A DNA stretch of 64,000 bases from the NCBI GenBank assembly GCA_020627925.1, contig JAHDFY010000001.1:65297-129296 (forward strand), written 5' to 3'. Origin of the DNA: a bacterium. Lineage in GTDB: Bacteria; Patescibacteriota; Gracilibacteria; Absconditabacterales; Absconditicoccaceae. This document shows positions 41,944 to 51,270 of this stretch, in pieces; position 1 is the first letter of the stretch, and every line of letters begins with the position of its first letter. The notes beneath the pieces were generated by a model that was given only the letters and a program-made list of their open reading frames with translations, searched no databases and was not told the DNA's origin. The position numbers and the translations under genes are program-made.

Positions 41944-42624
41944 ATGCCAAAGCAAAAACGATACGTCGTACGAGAAGGAAAGCAAAAAGGAATCTTTTCT
42001 GATCGACCCTCATGCCAAAAAGCAGTCAGTGGCTATGCCAACGCTCAGTACAAATCGTTCAGTTCACAGCAAGAAGCAATCGATGCCTTCGCTTCTGACT
42101 ATCAACAATATGTGTGACACAAAACCAATGGCAAAGTATATACTGCAACGCAAAAACAAGAAATCTGACTGCCCGTCACGTCTAGTCTCAGTGTGGACGC
42201 TGCTTGCTCGGGTAATCCAGGTATTCTTGAATTCAGATGAGTCAACACCGCTACAAGCGAAGTTCTTTTTGCATCAAATCCCTACGCACAAGGGACCGTT
42301 AATATAGGAGAATTTCTTGCACTTGTGAAATGATTGCAATATGCACAAAAACATAACATATCAATTATCTATTCGGATTCACGTACTGCAATGGCTCGAG
42401 CCAAAAAACGCCAAGCTAATACAACATTGCAGCCTACAGACCTCAACACACCGCTCTTCATACAACTTGACGAGGCAGAACGTCGAATACAGTCAGTAGA
42501 ATTTGTTGTACACGATCGTGCCCACAAAGACAATAAAAAACTAGCCAAAGACAAGCAAATACATATAATCAAACGAGAAACGGACCTTCGATGAGAAATT
42601 CCTGCAGATTATGGCAGAAAATAA
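41944..42624 (+). CDS. Ribonuclease H with N-terminal viroplasmin-type domain
   Basis: 226 residues. The first 50 (KRYVVREGKQKGIFSDRPSCQKAVSGYANAQYKSFSSQQEAIDAF) are the RNA:DNA-hybrid-binding domain of RNase H1. The catalytic domain has VDAACSGNPG (first Asp), NIGEFLALV (Glu) and SIIYSDSRTA (third Asp); the last acidic residue is not obvious. It degrades RNA in RNA-DNA hybrids. Several UGA glycines, e.g. FRGVN and VKGLQ. Confidence 0.92.
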
Positions 42625-42671
42625 AAAAGAGAGCGTTAGTAATACCTAACACTCTCTCAACATAAACTACA

Positions 42672-42785
42672 TTATGAGTCAAACTGCCAATTTATTCAAT
42701 TTACAGGAGAGTTTCCAGGGCCATTTCCCATAGAATGACCAGAATTGCCCGTTTGAGGTTGAGGGGATTTAATTGTGAATTTCAT
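42672..42785 (-). CDS. Possible 37-residue Gly/Asn/Pro-rich peptide
   Basis: An ORF of 38 codons on the minus strand: MKFTIKSPQPQTGNSGHSMG, continuing NGPGNSPVNGINWQFDS with one UGA Gly. It fills most of the gap between the RNase H gene and hflX. There is no ribosome-binding site, and I see no modification enzyme nearby, so coding status is uncertain. Confidence 0.35.
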
Positions 42786-42865
42786 AGAAAGAATTTAATT
42801 TAAGAGACATTATTTTGTTTTACACCACCACTATATTTTTTTAGATAGAAAAAGTCAAGAATAGA

Positions 42866-43960
42866 ATGAAAGTATTTCTCGCAGATATTATTGATCCTCA
42901 AACTAACCCACTGGAAGCCCAGTATAGGATGGAAGAGTTGGAAAATCTTGTAGGCACCTATGGATGAATTGTGGTACTCAAAACCATCCAAAAAAAACAA
43001 ATTCCTGATTACAAAACCTACATAGGGTCAGGGAAGCTTTCTCAAATTATTGAAGAAATGAAAGAAGCATGAGCAACGCTGCTTATAATGGGAAACATTC
43101 TCAAGCCAGCACAAACCTACAAAATAGGAGAACAACTAAGAAAACACAAAATGAAAGTACGAGATAGAGTGGATCTTATTCTCAAAATTTTTGGTAAACA
43201 TGCTCATAGCACAGAGGCAAAATTACAAATAGAGCTTGCCGCAATCAAGCACATGTGACCGAGAATTTTTGGAATGGGTATGGAACTTAGTAGACAATGA
43301 TGAGGTATCGGAACCAAAGGTATTGGTGAAACAAACACCGAAAGAATGAAAAGGCACCTCAAAGAAAAACAATATAAGATCAAAGAAAAACTCAAAAAAT
43401 ACAAAAAAATGCGTTGATTACATAGGGAAAGAAGAAAAAAAGTATGACTGCCCGTCGTGTGAATCGTTGGTTACACCAACGCCTGAAAATCAACATTGCT
43501 CAATGCTCTCACGGCAAAATGAGTCCTTGCAGAAGACAAGCTTTTTGCAACATTAGGAACCAATGTTGGTAAAATGTTTGTGATGACAGACCCAGCAATG
43601 TGACGCGGAAAAGAAATATTACTCAATGATACTATTGGTTTTATGAGAGACTTACCGCCACAGCTATTTGAAGCATTTGCATCAACATTGGAAGATAGCA
43701 TCCAAAGCGACATATTGCTTCATGTCGTAGACATCAACGATCCTGAAGTCATCGTCAAAATAGAAGTAGTCAATGACATACTCCAGCAAATTGGAGCAAA
43801 TCAGCCAATTATCTACGTATTCAACAAGATTGATCGTGTCAGTCCTTTGGAACTGTTGCAATACCAAAAACACTTTGAAACATACAACGCATCATTCATC
43901 TCCGCTCACAGCAATGAATGACTTGATCAGCTCAAGCAAAGAATAACAAAAGAATTATAA
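42866..43960 (+). CDS. hflX: Ribosome-associated GTPase HflX
   Basis: 364 residues, somewhat shorter than typical HflX. N-terminal HflX domain (TYIGSGKLSQIIEEMKEAGATLLIMGN, VRDRVDLILKIFGKHAHSTEAKLQIELAAI), then the GTPase: VGIVGYTNAGKSTLLNAL (G1, whose Gly before Lys is UGA), FATLGTNVG, NDTIGFMRDLPPQLFEAFASTLED (G3) and VFNKID (G4). It splits or rescues ribosomes under stress. UGA at a P-loop residue is strong support for the code. Confidence 0.96.
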
Positions 43961-43995
43961 AAAGTCTTCCTTCAATAACAGGGAAGACTTTTTTT
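43961..43995 (+). terminator. Terminator after hflX
   Basis: Stem AAAGTCTTCC/GGGAAGACTTT with a ten-base loop and T run; A-rich left arm means it could also serve the converging gene at 44022. Confidence 0.88.
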
Positions 43996-44021
43996 GTGAG
44001 CAAATGTCTCACATACTAAAA

Positions 44022-45566
44022 TTAATTTTTTACAGTAATTTTTTCAACAACTCCCAAATCCGGGGCTGCTATATAATAAATGCCTGAAGCAATCTCAGGT
44101 AAAGTAATTTTTTTGTTTTGCACTACTCCTTGGAAAACTATCGTTCCCAAAGAGTTGTAAAAATACACTTCTGTACCATTTTCAACTTGAGAAAACAATA
44201 ATTCTCCTCCTGCATTGACAGGGTTTGGATATACAGAAAAATCCATTTTCAATTTTTGCTCTAGTACTATTGTTCGAGAATACTCTCCCTCATTCTCTAA
44301 CCTATAGTAGGTATGAAAATAAGGGTTTTCATCTATGTATTTTTTTCTAATTTCACTTGAAGCAAAGACATCTTCAAAAAAGATTCCGTCTTTACTTTTT
44401 TGTAAAATAAGATGATCTCTGTCTGGATTATGCCACGAAAGCATATTTTCTCCCGACAATGCTTTACCAGCAAACACCACGTTTTCAATGTCCATCGTCG
44501 TGACAGAGCAATCAATGTTTACTCTACTAGCTACTTCTTCATAACAGTCACCAACAGAAGTGAGACCCCAAAAAAACACAGTATCTTCTGGATTAAATAT
44601 TGCTGTAGAAGCGAACGAAGGCTCAGCAACACCATTAATTTCAACATAAAAGAAAAACAAGACAGGGACATTCCACGTCAACAAGACAATGGAATCAACA
44701 CAATTAGTATCTAACGTATAGAGAAACAAACTCCCGTTAGTAGTAACAGTACTCGAAAATGTTCGAGTACAGCCTTTTTCCAAAAAAACTGTCGATTCAA
44801 CATCGTATGTTGAGTCAACAACATAGGTGTGGGATCTTGTAAAAAAGTTAGATGAATCAACTGTTGTTGTTCCATCACCCCAATCAGTCACGACATAATC
44901 AACTGCATCTAAAGCATTATGAGAAAACGTTAGTGTCGCTTCCTTTGAGCAAGGAGCAACAACGGAATGCGTTGCTCTGAAGTCATTCGCAATGGCTACC
45001 GTGTCATAAGCCACAGCATTGCAACCCAAAGCAGTTACATTATGCTGAACATAGCGCTGCCCGATTCCAGCTGGATAGTCAAATTGCGATACAACAAGAG
45101 TATCAACAGGATTTGAAGAAATTGGAGCAGCATTAAACAATGGAGTTCCCCATCCCCACGAATGGGTATGGTTTTGGTCATGAGCATCCACAATAACTTG
45201 CGTCTCACACCCACCACTCAGTAAAATCGTATCCACATCAAATGATGCTGACACTTTCTGTACATTAATCGTAGCAGTGGTCGTATCACGACAACCGCTA
45301 AAGTATTCAGTGATTAATCTTACGGTTCTCAGGGTATCTGACCCAAAGTCAAATACTAAATTTGAAGTAAACAACGTTGTGTCAATAGCTCCGTTGTTAT
45401 CCAAGTCCCATTCATATAGCACCGCAGTACTATTAGAACTTTGTAATGTTTTTGTCTCGCATCCTCCTAAATTGAGGATTTGAGAGGAATCGCATTGCGA
45501 AAAAGTTTTTTCTATCGAAAAAAATAGTAACGGTAGTACTATAAAAAAGGTCCATTTTTGATTCAT
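44022..45566 (-). CDS. Secreted PKD-domain protein with type-IX-secretion-style C-terminus
   Basis: 514 residues; signal peptide ends KTFS|QCDSS. Several PKD/Ig-like stretches (YEWDLDNNGAIDTT, VVTDWGDGTTTVDSS with HTYVVDSTYDVE). The last 70 residues, FSVYPNPVNAGG...VYFYNSLGTIVFQG...LPEIASGIYYIAA...VEKITVKN, fit the T9SS type-A sorting domain of Bacteroidota (YPNP, YDxxG, LxxGxY). About 30 glycines and not one UGA, unlike the surface proteins around it. Likely transfer from a Bacteroidota; no T9SS genes are visible, so the C-terminus may be non-functional here. Confidence 0.85.
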   Translation of the reverse strand: MNQKWTFFIVLPLLFFSIEKTFSQCDSSQILNLGGCETKTLQSSNSTAVLYEWDLDNNGAIDTTLFTSNLVFDFGSDTLRTVRLITEYFSGCRDTTTATINVQKVSASFDVDTILLSGGCETQVIVDAHDQNHTHSWGWGTPLFNAAPISSNPVDTLVVSQFDYPAGIGQRYVQHNVTALGCNAVAYDTVAIANDFRATHSVVAPCSKEATLTFSHNALDAVDYVVTDWGDGTTTVDSSNFFTRSHTYVVDSTYDVESTVFLEKGCTRTFSSTVTTNGSLFLYTLDTNCVDSIVLLTWNVPVLFFFYVEINGVAEPSFASTAIFNPEDTVFFWGLTSVGDCYEEVASRVNIDCSVTTMDIENVVFAGKALSGENMLSWHNPDRDHLILQKSKDGIFFEDVFASSEIRKKYIDENPYFHTYYRLENEGEYSRTIVLEQKLKMDFSVYPNPVNAGGELLFSQVENGTEVYFYNSLGTIVFQGVVQNKKITLPEIASGIYYIAAPDLGVVEKITVKN

Positions 45567-45827
45567 TGGTTTTTGTTTTAATTCTTATTCAACCATTTAT
45601 TCAACTATCAAGACAAGAAGTGAAGTGAAATTTACTGTTGAATGAGCTTTGTTAACTATTTGTTTACTACCATAATGTAAACATTTCTCACAAAAAGTCG
45701 AGGCAATTTTGGGGAAAATCAAACAAAACGGAAAAAAAGCAAACTGTCATACGTAGTAAATCTGTTGTTGCACATCCACTCAAAACAAATATACCAAGAA
45801 CAGTTATTTTATTTTCTTTGTTTTTTT

Positions 45828-46526
45828 ATGACAAAGACAGACAACATTATTTTTGTAGATATCGAAACTGTTTCATGAAAATCAAGTTATGCAGAACTTA
45901 ATGATACCATGAAAGCACTCTGGGACAAAAAATCGCAATACTTATGTGAAAAAAATAACTATTCTCCTGCAGAAGCGTATGAAGACAAAGCAGGCGTATT
46001 TGCAGAGTTTGGTAAAATTGTGTGTATTGTTATCGGTTTTTACAAAGAAAAGTTTGGTAATCATGAGTTTATCGTCAAAACATTCAAAGGAGACGATGAA
46101 TGACAATTGCTGACAGACTTTTTTGAAACCGTACGTCAATGGGGTCCGTGATATGCTTTTTGTGGCCATAATATCATAGAGTTTGATATACCATTTGTTT
46201 GTAGAAGGGCTATTATTCATGGACAGCAAATTCCTTGAATACTCAACAGTCAATGAAAAAAACCATGGGAAATTCCTCATATCGATACCATGAATCTCTG
46301 GAAATTTGGTGACTACAAAAATTATACCTCGCTTGATCTACTCGCCAATGTATTAGGTTTGCCGACAAGCAAGGATGATATCGATGGAAGTCAAGTTACT
46401 CGTGTGTACTATCAAGACCATGATTTACAAAGAATCGCAATCTACTGTGAAAAAGATGTAAAGCTAACGGCCAAAGTTTATTTTGCGCTCACTGATCAAA
46501 GAGAAAAGATCGGCCATATACACTAA
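45828..46526 (+). CDS. DnaQ-like 3'-5' exonuclease, PolB-exo2 type
   Basis: 232 residues. Exo I: NIIFVDIETVSG; Exo II: AFCGHNIIEFDIPFVCRRA; Exo III: YCEKDVKLTAKVYF, together with the DTMNLWKFGDYKNYTSLDLLANVLG segment. This fits predicted 3'-5' exonucleases related to DNA polymerase B (PF10108), common in Bacteroidota. Six or so UGA glycines, so it is adapted to this code. Partner and role unknown. Confidence 0.85.
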
Positions 46527-46581
46527 AAAACATAATAACATCACATAATAAATACAAAAAAGCATTTTTTGTCAAATTCTC

Positions 46582-46609
46582 TTGCAAAATACTGATAAAA
46601 AGGTATAAG
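46582..46609 (+). promoter_or_regulatory. Promoter of ndk
   Basis: TTGCAA at 46582-46587, 16-bp spacer, TATAAG at 46604-46609, 42 bp before the ndk ATG. Confidence 0.6.
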
Positions 46610-46650
46610 AAGCGCGATGTATTTTTTTAGTTTCATACACAAAACACCTT

Positions 46651-47157
46651 ATGGCAAACATTCAACAAACACTAGTGGTTCTAAAACCAGATACGATCGG
46701 AAGATCTATTATCGGAGAAATCATTGGTCGTTTTGAAAGAGCTGGTCTACACATCGTAGCAATGAAAATGACAAAACCTGATGCACAATTCCTAAGAGAT
46801 CACTACGAAGGAATCGGAAAATTGGGAACAAGAAAAGGAGAGACTATTCTTAACAACGTTGTTGATATGATGATGGCAATGCCTGTTGTTGCTATGGTGA
46901 TCGAAGGTGTTGAAGCAGTAGAATATGTAAGAAAAATGGTAGGAACAACAGAACCAAAATCTGCGGCTCCTGGTACAATCAGAGGTGATTATGCACATAT
47001 CTCGTATGGATATGTTGACAACGTTGATGACGCTGATTTCTACAACATTATTCACGCTTCTGCTGACGCTGAAGAAGCTGCACAAGAAGTGAAACACTGG
47101 TTCGCTGAAACTGAAATTCACAATCATACACCAATTCACTGTGTATTTACTAGATAA
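46651..47157 (+). CDS. ndk: Nucleoside diphosphate kinase
   Basis: 168 residues. TLVVLKPDTIGRSIIGEIIGRFERAGLHIVAMKM, VEAVEYVRKMVGTTEPKSAAPGTIRGDY and NIIHASADAEEAAQEVKHWF, with the catalytic His in IIHAS. It balances NTP pools by phosphate exchange. About 20 residues longer than the shortest family members. No UGA glycines among roughly 14, in line with high expression. Confidence 0.97.
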   Translation: MANIQQTLVVLKPDTIGRSIIGEIIGRFERAGLHIVAMKMTKPDAQFLRDHYEGIGKLGTRKGETILNNVVDMMMAMPVVAMVIEGVEAVEYVRKMVGTTEPKSAAPGTIRGDYAHISYGYVDNVDDADFYNIIHASADAEEAAQEVKHWFAETEIHNHTPIHCVFTR

Positions 47158-47160
47158 ATT

Positions 47161-47203
47161 GATTAGGTTCCGTACAATTGTGTACGATTGAAATGAACCA
47201 ATC
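47161..47203 (+). promoter_or_regulatory. Structured element between ndk and rpmE
   Basis: GATTAGGTTC (47161-47170) pairs with GAACCAATC (47195-47203) around an inner CGTAC/GTACG hairpin. No T run follows, so it is not a standard terminator; it lies 55 bp before rpmE and could be an mRNA leader or processing site. Confidence 0.5.
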
Positions 47204-47258
47204 GATCTTAGCTAATACAAACTAATAATTTCGTTATTTACAATTAAATTTTCCAAAA

Positions 47259-47489
47259 ATGGCAAAAAAAGGAATCCATCCAGAAATGAAAACAGTAAAA
47301 GTAATTGATATTAATGGATACGAATTTGATGTAGTAACAACTATTGATGGACCAATCAAAGTTGAATCATCACACCTTTCTCACCCAATCTACAACCCAG
47401 ATAAAGCGGTAAAGAAAGTAGTAAAAGGAAGACTTGAAAAATTCCTTGAAAAGCAAAAAAGAATGGATGGAGCAAAAAAAGGTGCATAA
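47259..47489 (+). CDS. rpmE: 50S ribosomal protein L31
   Basis: 76 residues. KKGIHPEMKTVKVIDINGYEF and KVESSHLSHPIYNP match L31; the CxxC zinc pair of the C+ form is replaced by Ser/His (SSHLSHP), so it is the zinc-free type. Lys-rich tail. L31 bridges the ribosomal subunits. Confidence 0.92.
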   Translation: MAKKGIHPEMKTVKVIDINGYEFDVVTTIDGPIKVESSHLSHPIYNPDKAVKKVVKGRLEKFLEKQKRMDGAKKGA

Positions 47490-47512
47490 CCAACTCCTCA
47501 CTATTCAGGCAG

Positions 47513-47545
47513 AAACAACCCATCATTCCTGGCGGGTTGTTTTTA
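47513..47545 (+). terminator. Terminator after rpmE
   Basis: Stem AAACAACCC/GGGTTGTTT with a 12-base loop and T run, 24 bp after the stop. Confidence 0.9.
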
Positions 47546-47604
47546 TTGCTTTCTGCAAAAACAACACTATAACAACATCAATTCACTTTTGATAATCAAG
47601 CTTC

Positions 47605-48258
47605 ATGTTTAGAAAAAGTATTGTAAGAAAATACGTTGATGGCCATATAGAATCACTGATTGGTCACAATCCAAGTGTTTATATTCGTATGGTCGTGCGA
47701 AATATCTTTATGCTGAGCGTAGCATATGGAGTTTTTACGATTGCCAATGGTATTTGGGAGGGTCATCGCCATATCACCACCGTATTTGGCGTTTTATGAT
47801 TATTTTTGCTTGCAAGATTTATCATCAATTTTCTCAATCTCTATCTCGATGCCATTGTACTCACCCCAACAGGAATTGCCATTTTTCGTCGAGAATGACT
47901 ACTGGAATACAAAACAGAATTTTTTGAACGAAACAAAATTGAGCTCATTAGTTTTGAACAAAACTCTTTATTAGACAAAATTTTTCTCAAAGGTGATATC
48001 ATCATTAGTTTAGACTACAACACTTCTTTTTCTTTTGAAAATATTTCCAACCCAAAAAAAAGAGTAAGCGAAATCATGATTGCCAAACACACCAATCAAG
48101 CACCTCCTTCATTCGAAGCAGAACCAAACGAACAAGACAAAGAAAAATTTGATATGCTAGTAGAAACACTCGGTGAAGTCATACAAGACTACATGACAAA
48201 AAAACCACAACACAAACAATCAGACCTCTTTGACGATGCGCCTTCATTTTGACTCTAA
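47605..48258 (+). CDS. PH-like-domain membrane protein
   Basis: 217 residues. Two membrane helices (IFMLSVAYGVFTIANGIW and LGLFLLARFIINFLNLYLDAIV), then a bacterial PH-like fold (VLTPTGIAIFRREGLLEYKTEFFERNKIELISFEQNSLLDKIFLKGDIIISL), and a disordered acidic tail. UGA glycines at GLF, GLL and the last Gly. YdbS/YdbT-type proteins have this layout; role unknown. Confidence 0.75.
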
Positions 48259-48485
48259 ACTTGTACGTGTAAGTTTTTCGCTTTATTGTCAATTATTCTC
48301 ATCTACAGCAAGATTTTGTAAGCAAAAATACTCATATTTCCTACGTGTTAATTATGTCGTTGTTCTATACAACGATTTTTTTATCATCACTTGTGACAAT
48401 AATTATTGCTCATAGTAACAGGATGATTCATTACCCCAACAAGTGGTAATAAAAAATTCATTAACAAAATTCAAAAAACAAAATT

Positions 48486-49898
48486 ATGAAAAATGTATTA
48501 TTTTTCGCATTGATTCTTGCTGGAATGGCGTATTTTTCGTCATGCAAAAAAGACACATCTATGCAAACACACAGCGACACACCTCTACAAGACAGTGTCA
48601 CCAACCACACAGACACCAATAATCAATTCTCATTGGACACATCACTAACGCTAGAACAAAAAAATACCATAGCACAAGAAGTCATAGAATTGTTTAACCA
48701 AGATCCTAGCAACAAAGGCATCGTTATAGGAACGCAAGATACTAGCAATGAACGCTCCAATAATGCTCAGTGGAATCCTCTTTCAGGACCACACAATAAC
48801 AGTTGCCCAGTAGCTGGACAAATAGAATGGTATACACTCTACCCAAACAAAGGGAAAGAATACAAAGCAAATGTTCACGCTGTTTTTGGAGCATATATTA
48901 TGGGGCTCATTGTGTATGATCCCAATAATCCAACAAGTAGTAATGCACAGGTGATTCAAGCATTCGCAGGAAACAGTATAAACCAACCAACAAGTAGTGT
49001 TTTTTACTCAAAATATGAAATACCAGCAGGAAAAGAACTACGGTTGTTTGTCAAATCATTATCAAATTTAGATTACCACACTGCTGTATATCAACGCGCA
49101 ATGAAATCACATCTTCGTGTCAACTTATCAGGATGGAAACATATCTATCAAAAAAGATTACCAGTAGATTACAACGATGTAAACAAATTCATGAACGGGC
49201 AAAGTAGTACTTATTTCCCATTGTATATAGGGTCTGCTCAATACAATCTATATAGCGAGAATCTCTGTGGGCTAGCTTCATATCTGATGGCTCGTGGCAT
49301 TGTAGGAGGATTAGGAAATCTTTCCGAAATTGGCAATACCAAATACAATAGAGCTTGCGAACTTGCAGAAGCAAGACACAGAATAAACTATATGATAAAT
49401 AAGTATGACATGAGGAGAAAGGGAGGATATAGTTTATTCCACCTTTTCCAATATGCCAATGGAACGCAATATTTTAAAGGAGACTACTTTGATTATTTAT
49501 CATTTTTTGGTGATTGTAATGGAAATGGAATATATGATGGCCTAGCAGAAACATGCAAAGCAGAATTAACTAGTCCTGTAGGATACAACAACGCTTATAA
49601 CAAAGTACGAAATGGCATAATAAGTGGGTACCCTGTAATTGTTGGAATGATTGGAAATTTCAGCTATCATCCCTCAAACCCAACAAACTATATCACTACA
49701 AATAAAAATAAAGGACATCACATAGTCACTATTGTTGGTATTGATGAATTATACAACGGACAAAAGTACGTACTATATGTAGACCCGTACTTTGATGAAA
49801 AAGCAATATGGCAATGTGAAGCTAATCATTTTTTTGCTTCAATGAAGAAAAATGGATCTGGCCACAACCATAGTATGCTAATTCTCAAAGGACATTAA
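48486..49898 (+). CDS. Lipoprotein with C39-like cysteine peptidase domain
   Basis: 470 residues. Signal peptide and lipobox YFSSCKKD are of the Bacteroidota style. A Thr/Asn/Asp-rich spacer is followed by a beta region (about 95-205) and a papain-like fold: SENLCGLASYLMARG (putative catalytic Cys), GYPVIVGMIGN, GHHIVTIVGIDELYNGQKYVLYVDPYF (His and Asp). About 38 glycines, none UGA. Both points suggest acquisition from a Bacteroidota. Proteolytic activity is predicted, not shown. Confidence 0.75.
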   Translation: MKNVLFFALILAGMAYFSSCKKDTSMQTHSDTPLQDSVTNHTDTNNQFSLDTSLTLEQKNTIAQEVIELFNQDPSNKGIVIGTQDTSNERSNNAQWNPLSGPHNNSCPVAGQIEWYTLYPNKGKEYKANVHAVFGAYIMGLIVYDPNNPTSSNAQVIQAFAGNSINQPTSSVFYSKYEIPAGKELRLFVKSLSNLDYHTAVYQRAMKSHLRVNLSGWKHIYQKRLPVDYNDVNKFMNGQSSTYFPLYIGSAQYNLYSENLCGLASYLMARGIVGGLGNLSEIGNTKYNRACELAEARHRINYMINKYDMRRKGGYSLFHLFQYANGTQYFKGDYFDYLSFFGDCNGNGIYDGLAETCKAELTSPVGYNNAYNKVRNGIISGYPVIVGMIGNFSYHPSNPTNYITTNKNKGHHIVTIVGIDELYNGQKYVLYVDPYFDEKAIWQCEANHFFASMKKNGSGHNHSMLILKGH

Positions 49899-49961
49899 AC
49901 ACAAACAAAAGCGTAACAATTATGGTGGTCTGTTGCATTGAACAGATTCAGAAAAAGACTA

Positions 49962-49996
49962 TACTGCTCCTAGCATATCTAGGAGTAGTATTTTTT
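49962..49996 (+). terminator. Terminator
   Basis: Stem TACTGCTCCTAG/CTAGGAGTAGTA followed by TTTTTT. A diverged copy of this hairpin and its left flank lies at 51163-51247. Confidence 0.92.
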
Positions 49997-50019
49997 ATTC
50001 ATATAAGCATAGCCACTAT

Positions 50020-51144
50020 ATGAAAAAACATTTTTATAGTTATCTAAGCATATTTATCGGATTGATGAGTATAAGTTGCTCACATTGATTCCATATTCAA
50101 GCACTAGAGCAAATGGACAAAGTGCATCAAAAGCTACAAAAGACATTACAAGAAAAAGATCCATACGACAACCAGATAAAAGATATCATAGCCCAAAAAT
50201 TAGTGACTATTTACCAACAAAGCGAAGGAAACAAAAAAGAACTACTCAATCATCTTCTCATCATTATGATCAACAATAATCTTTGGCATGATCAAAGCGA
50301 AATAATTACTCAAAGAACTGCTGCAATAGCAGTCCCATTTGAGAGAAATGATTCAAATAAATCGACTAAAATATGTCCATTTCATGGGTGAATAAAAGGT
50401 GATTTCATTATCTATAAAAATAATGCTATAAATATAGATTTACCTACACGAACACGCAGCGAAACAATCTATCAACCTAATAACTTCTGAACAGGCTTAT
50501 CTCAAGATATTTTTTATGATTTATCTACTATCAAAGAAGAAAGCACAATACTTGGCTGTCGCTTTCTACCTAATGAAACAACAGAAGAGTGAACATTGGC
50601 AATGACAAAAAAAACAAATTTATTGGTAAGTCCTAATCATATTCCTGTCTATGTGATAGAGCAATACATGCAAGCTCTAAACAATCAAGACTGGAAAGTA
50701 GTTGCAGACATTATTTCTTATGTCGATACATTTAACATAAAATTATACCCATACAAAGAATTCAAACCACCTCTATACAAAGCAATACCCACCGACAATG
50801 GGGTCATACTAATGTTTGGATCGCCAGAAAAATTCAATCCTTTTCATATCGTATCCTATATGACCATACATCAATGAATAATATATGAAGTTTACGCTAA
50901 CCAAACCATGACCAAAGACTTCTACCAAAATAATTGATCATTATTTACACAAAAAATTAAAGAAATAGAACGAGAGGAAGTTCCTCCTCAAGAATTCACG
51001 TCTCAAGAGACAACGGAAGGGCAAAACTTATCTCCCGACCACCCATGCTACAGCGACAAACAAAGCAAAAACTTCGAAGAACTCGTCGACATACTACTCC
51101 AGCAAAAAATCTGCCTCGATAAGCGACAAAAAGAACACTGATAA
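50020..51144 (+). CDS. Secreted lipoprotein-like protein, tandem paralogue 1
   Basis: 374 residues with a lipobox-like LMSISC. Parts: helical region (QKLQKTLQEKDPYDNQIKDIIAQKLVTIYQQSEGNKKELLNHLL), ICPFHGG motif, a central beta region (VLIF..GVILMF, YMTIHQGIIYEVYANQTMTKDFYQNN) and an acidic C-terminus (EREEVPPQEFTSQETTEG...HPCYSDKQSKNFEEL). UGA glycines at conserved places. The next gene shares the whole plan, with the last 240 bp almost identical. No known family. Confidence 0.75.
50896..51135 (+). repeat. Near-identical 240-bp 3' segment, copy 1
   Basis: Aligns without gaps to 52141-52380; differences are few single bases, whereas the 5' two-thirds of the same two genes are strongly diverged. 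Confidence 0.9.
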
Positions 51145-51212
51145 ACCACAACACAACCAAACTGTAACAATTATGATGAGTCTATCATATTGAACAGGTT
51201 CAAAGAAAGAAT

Positions 51213-51247
51213 ATACTACTCCTAAGCATTATTAGGGGTAGTATTTT
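51213..51247 (+). terminator. Terminator, copy of the one at 49962
   Basis: TACTACTCCTAA and TTAGGGGTAGTA arms followed by TTTTT; the preceding 50 bp (GTAACAATTATG...TTGAACAG) also match the 5' flank of the first copy. Confidence 0.85.
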
Positions 51248-51270
51248 TAGTTAAAAGTAAAAAGATCATT

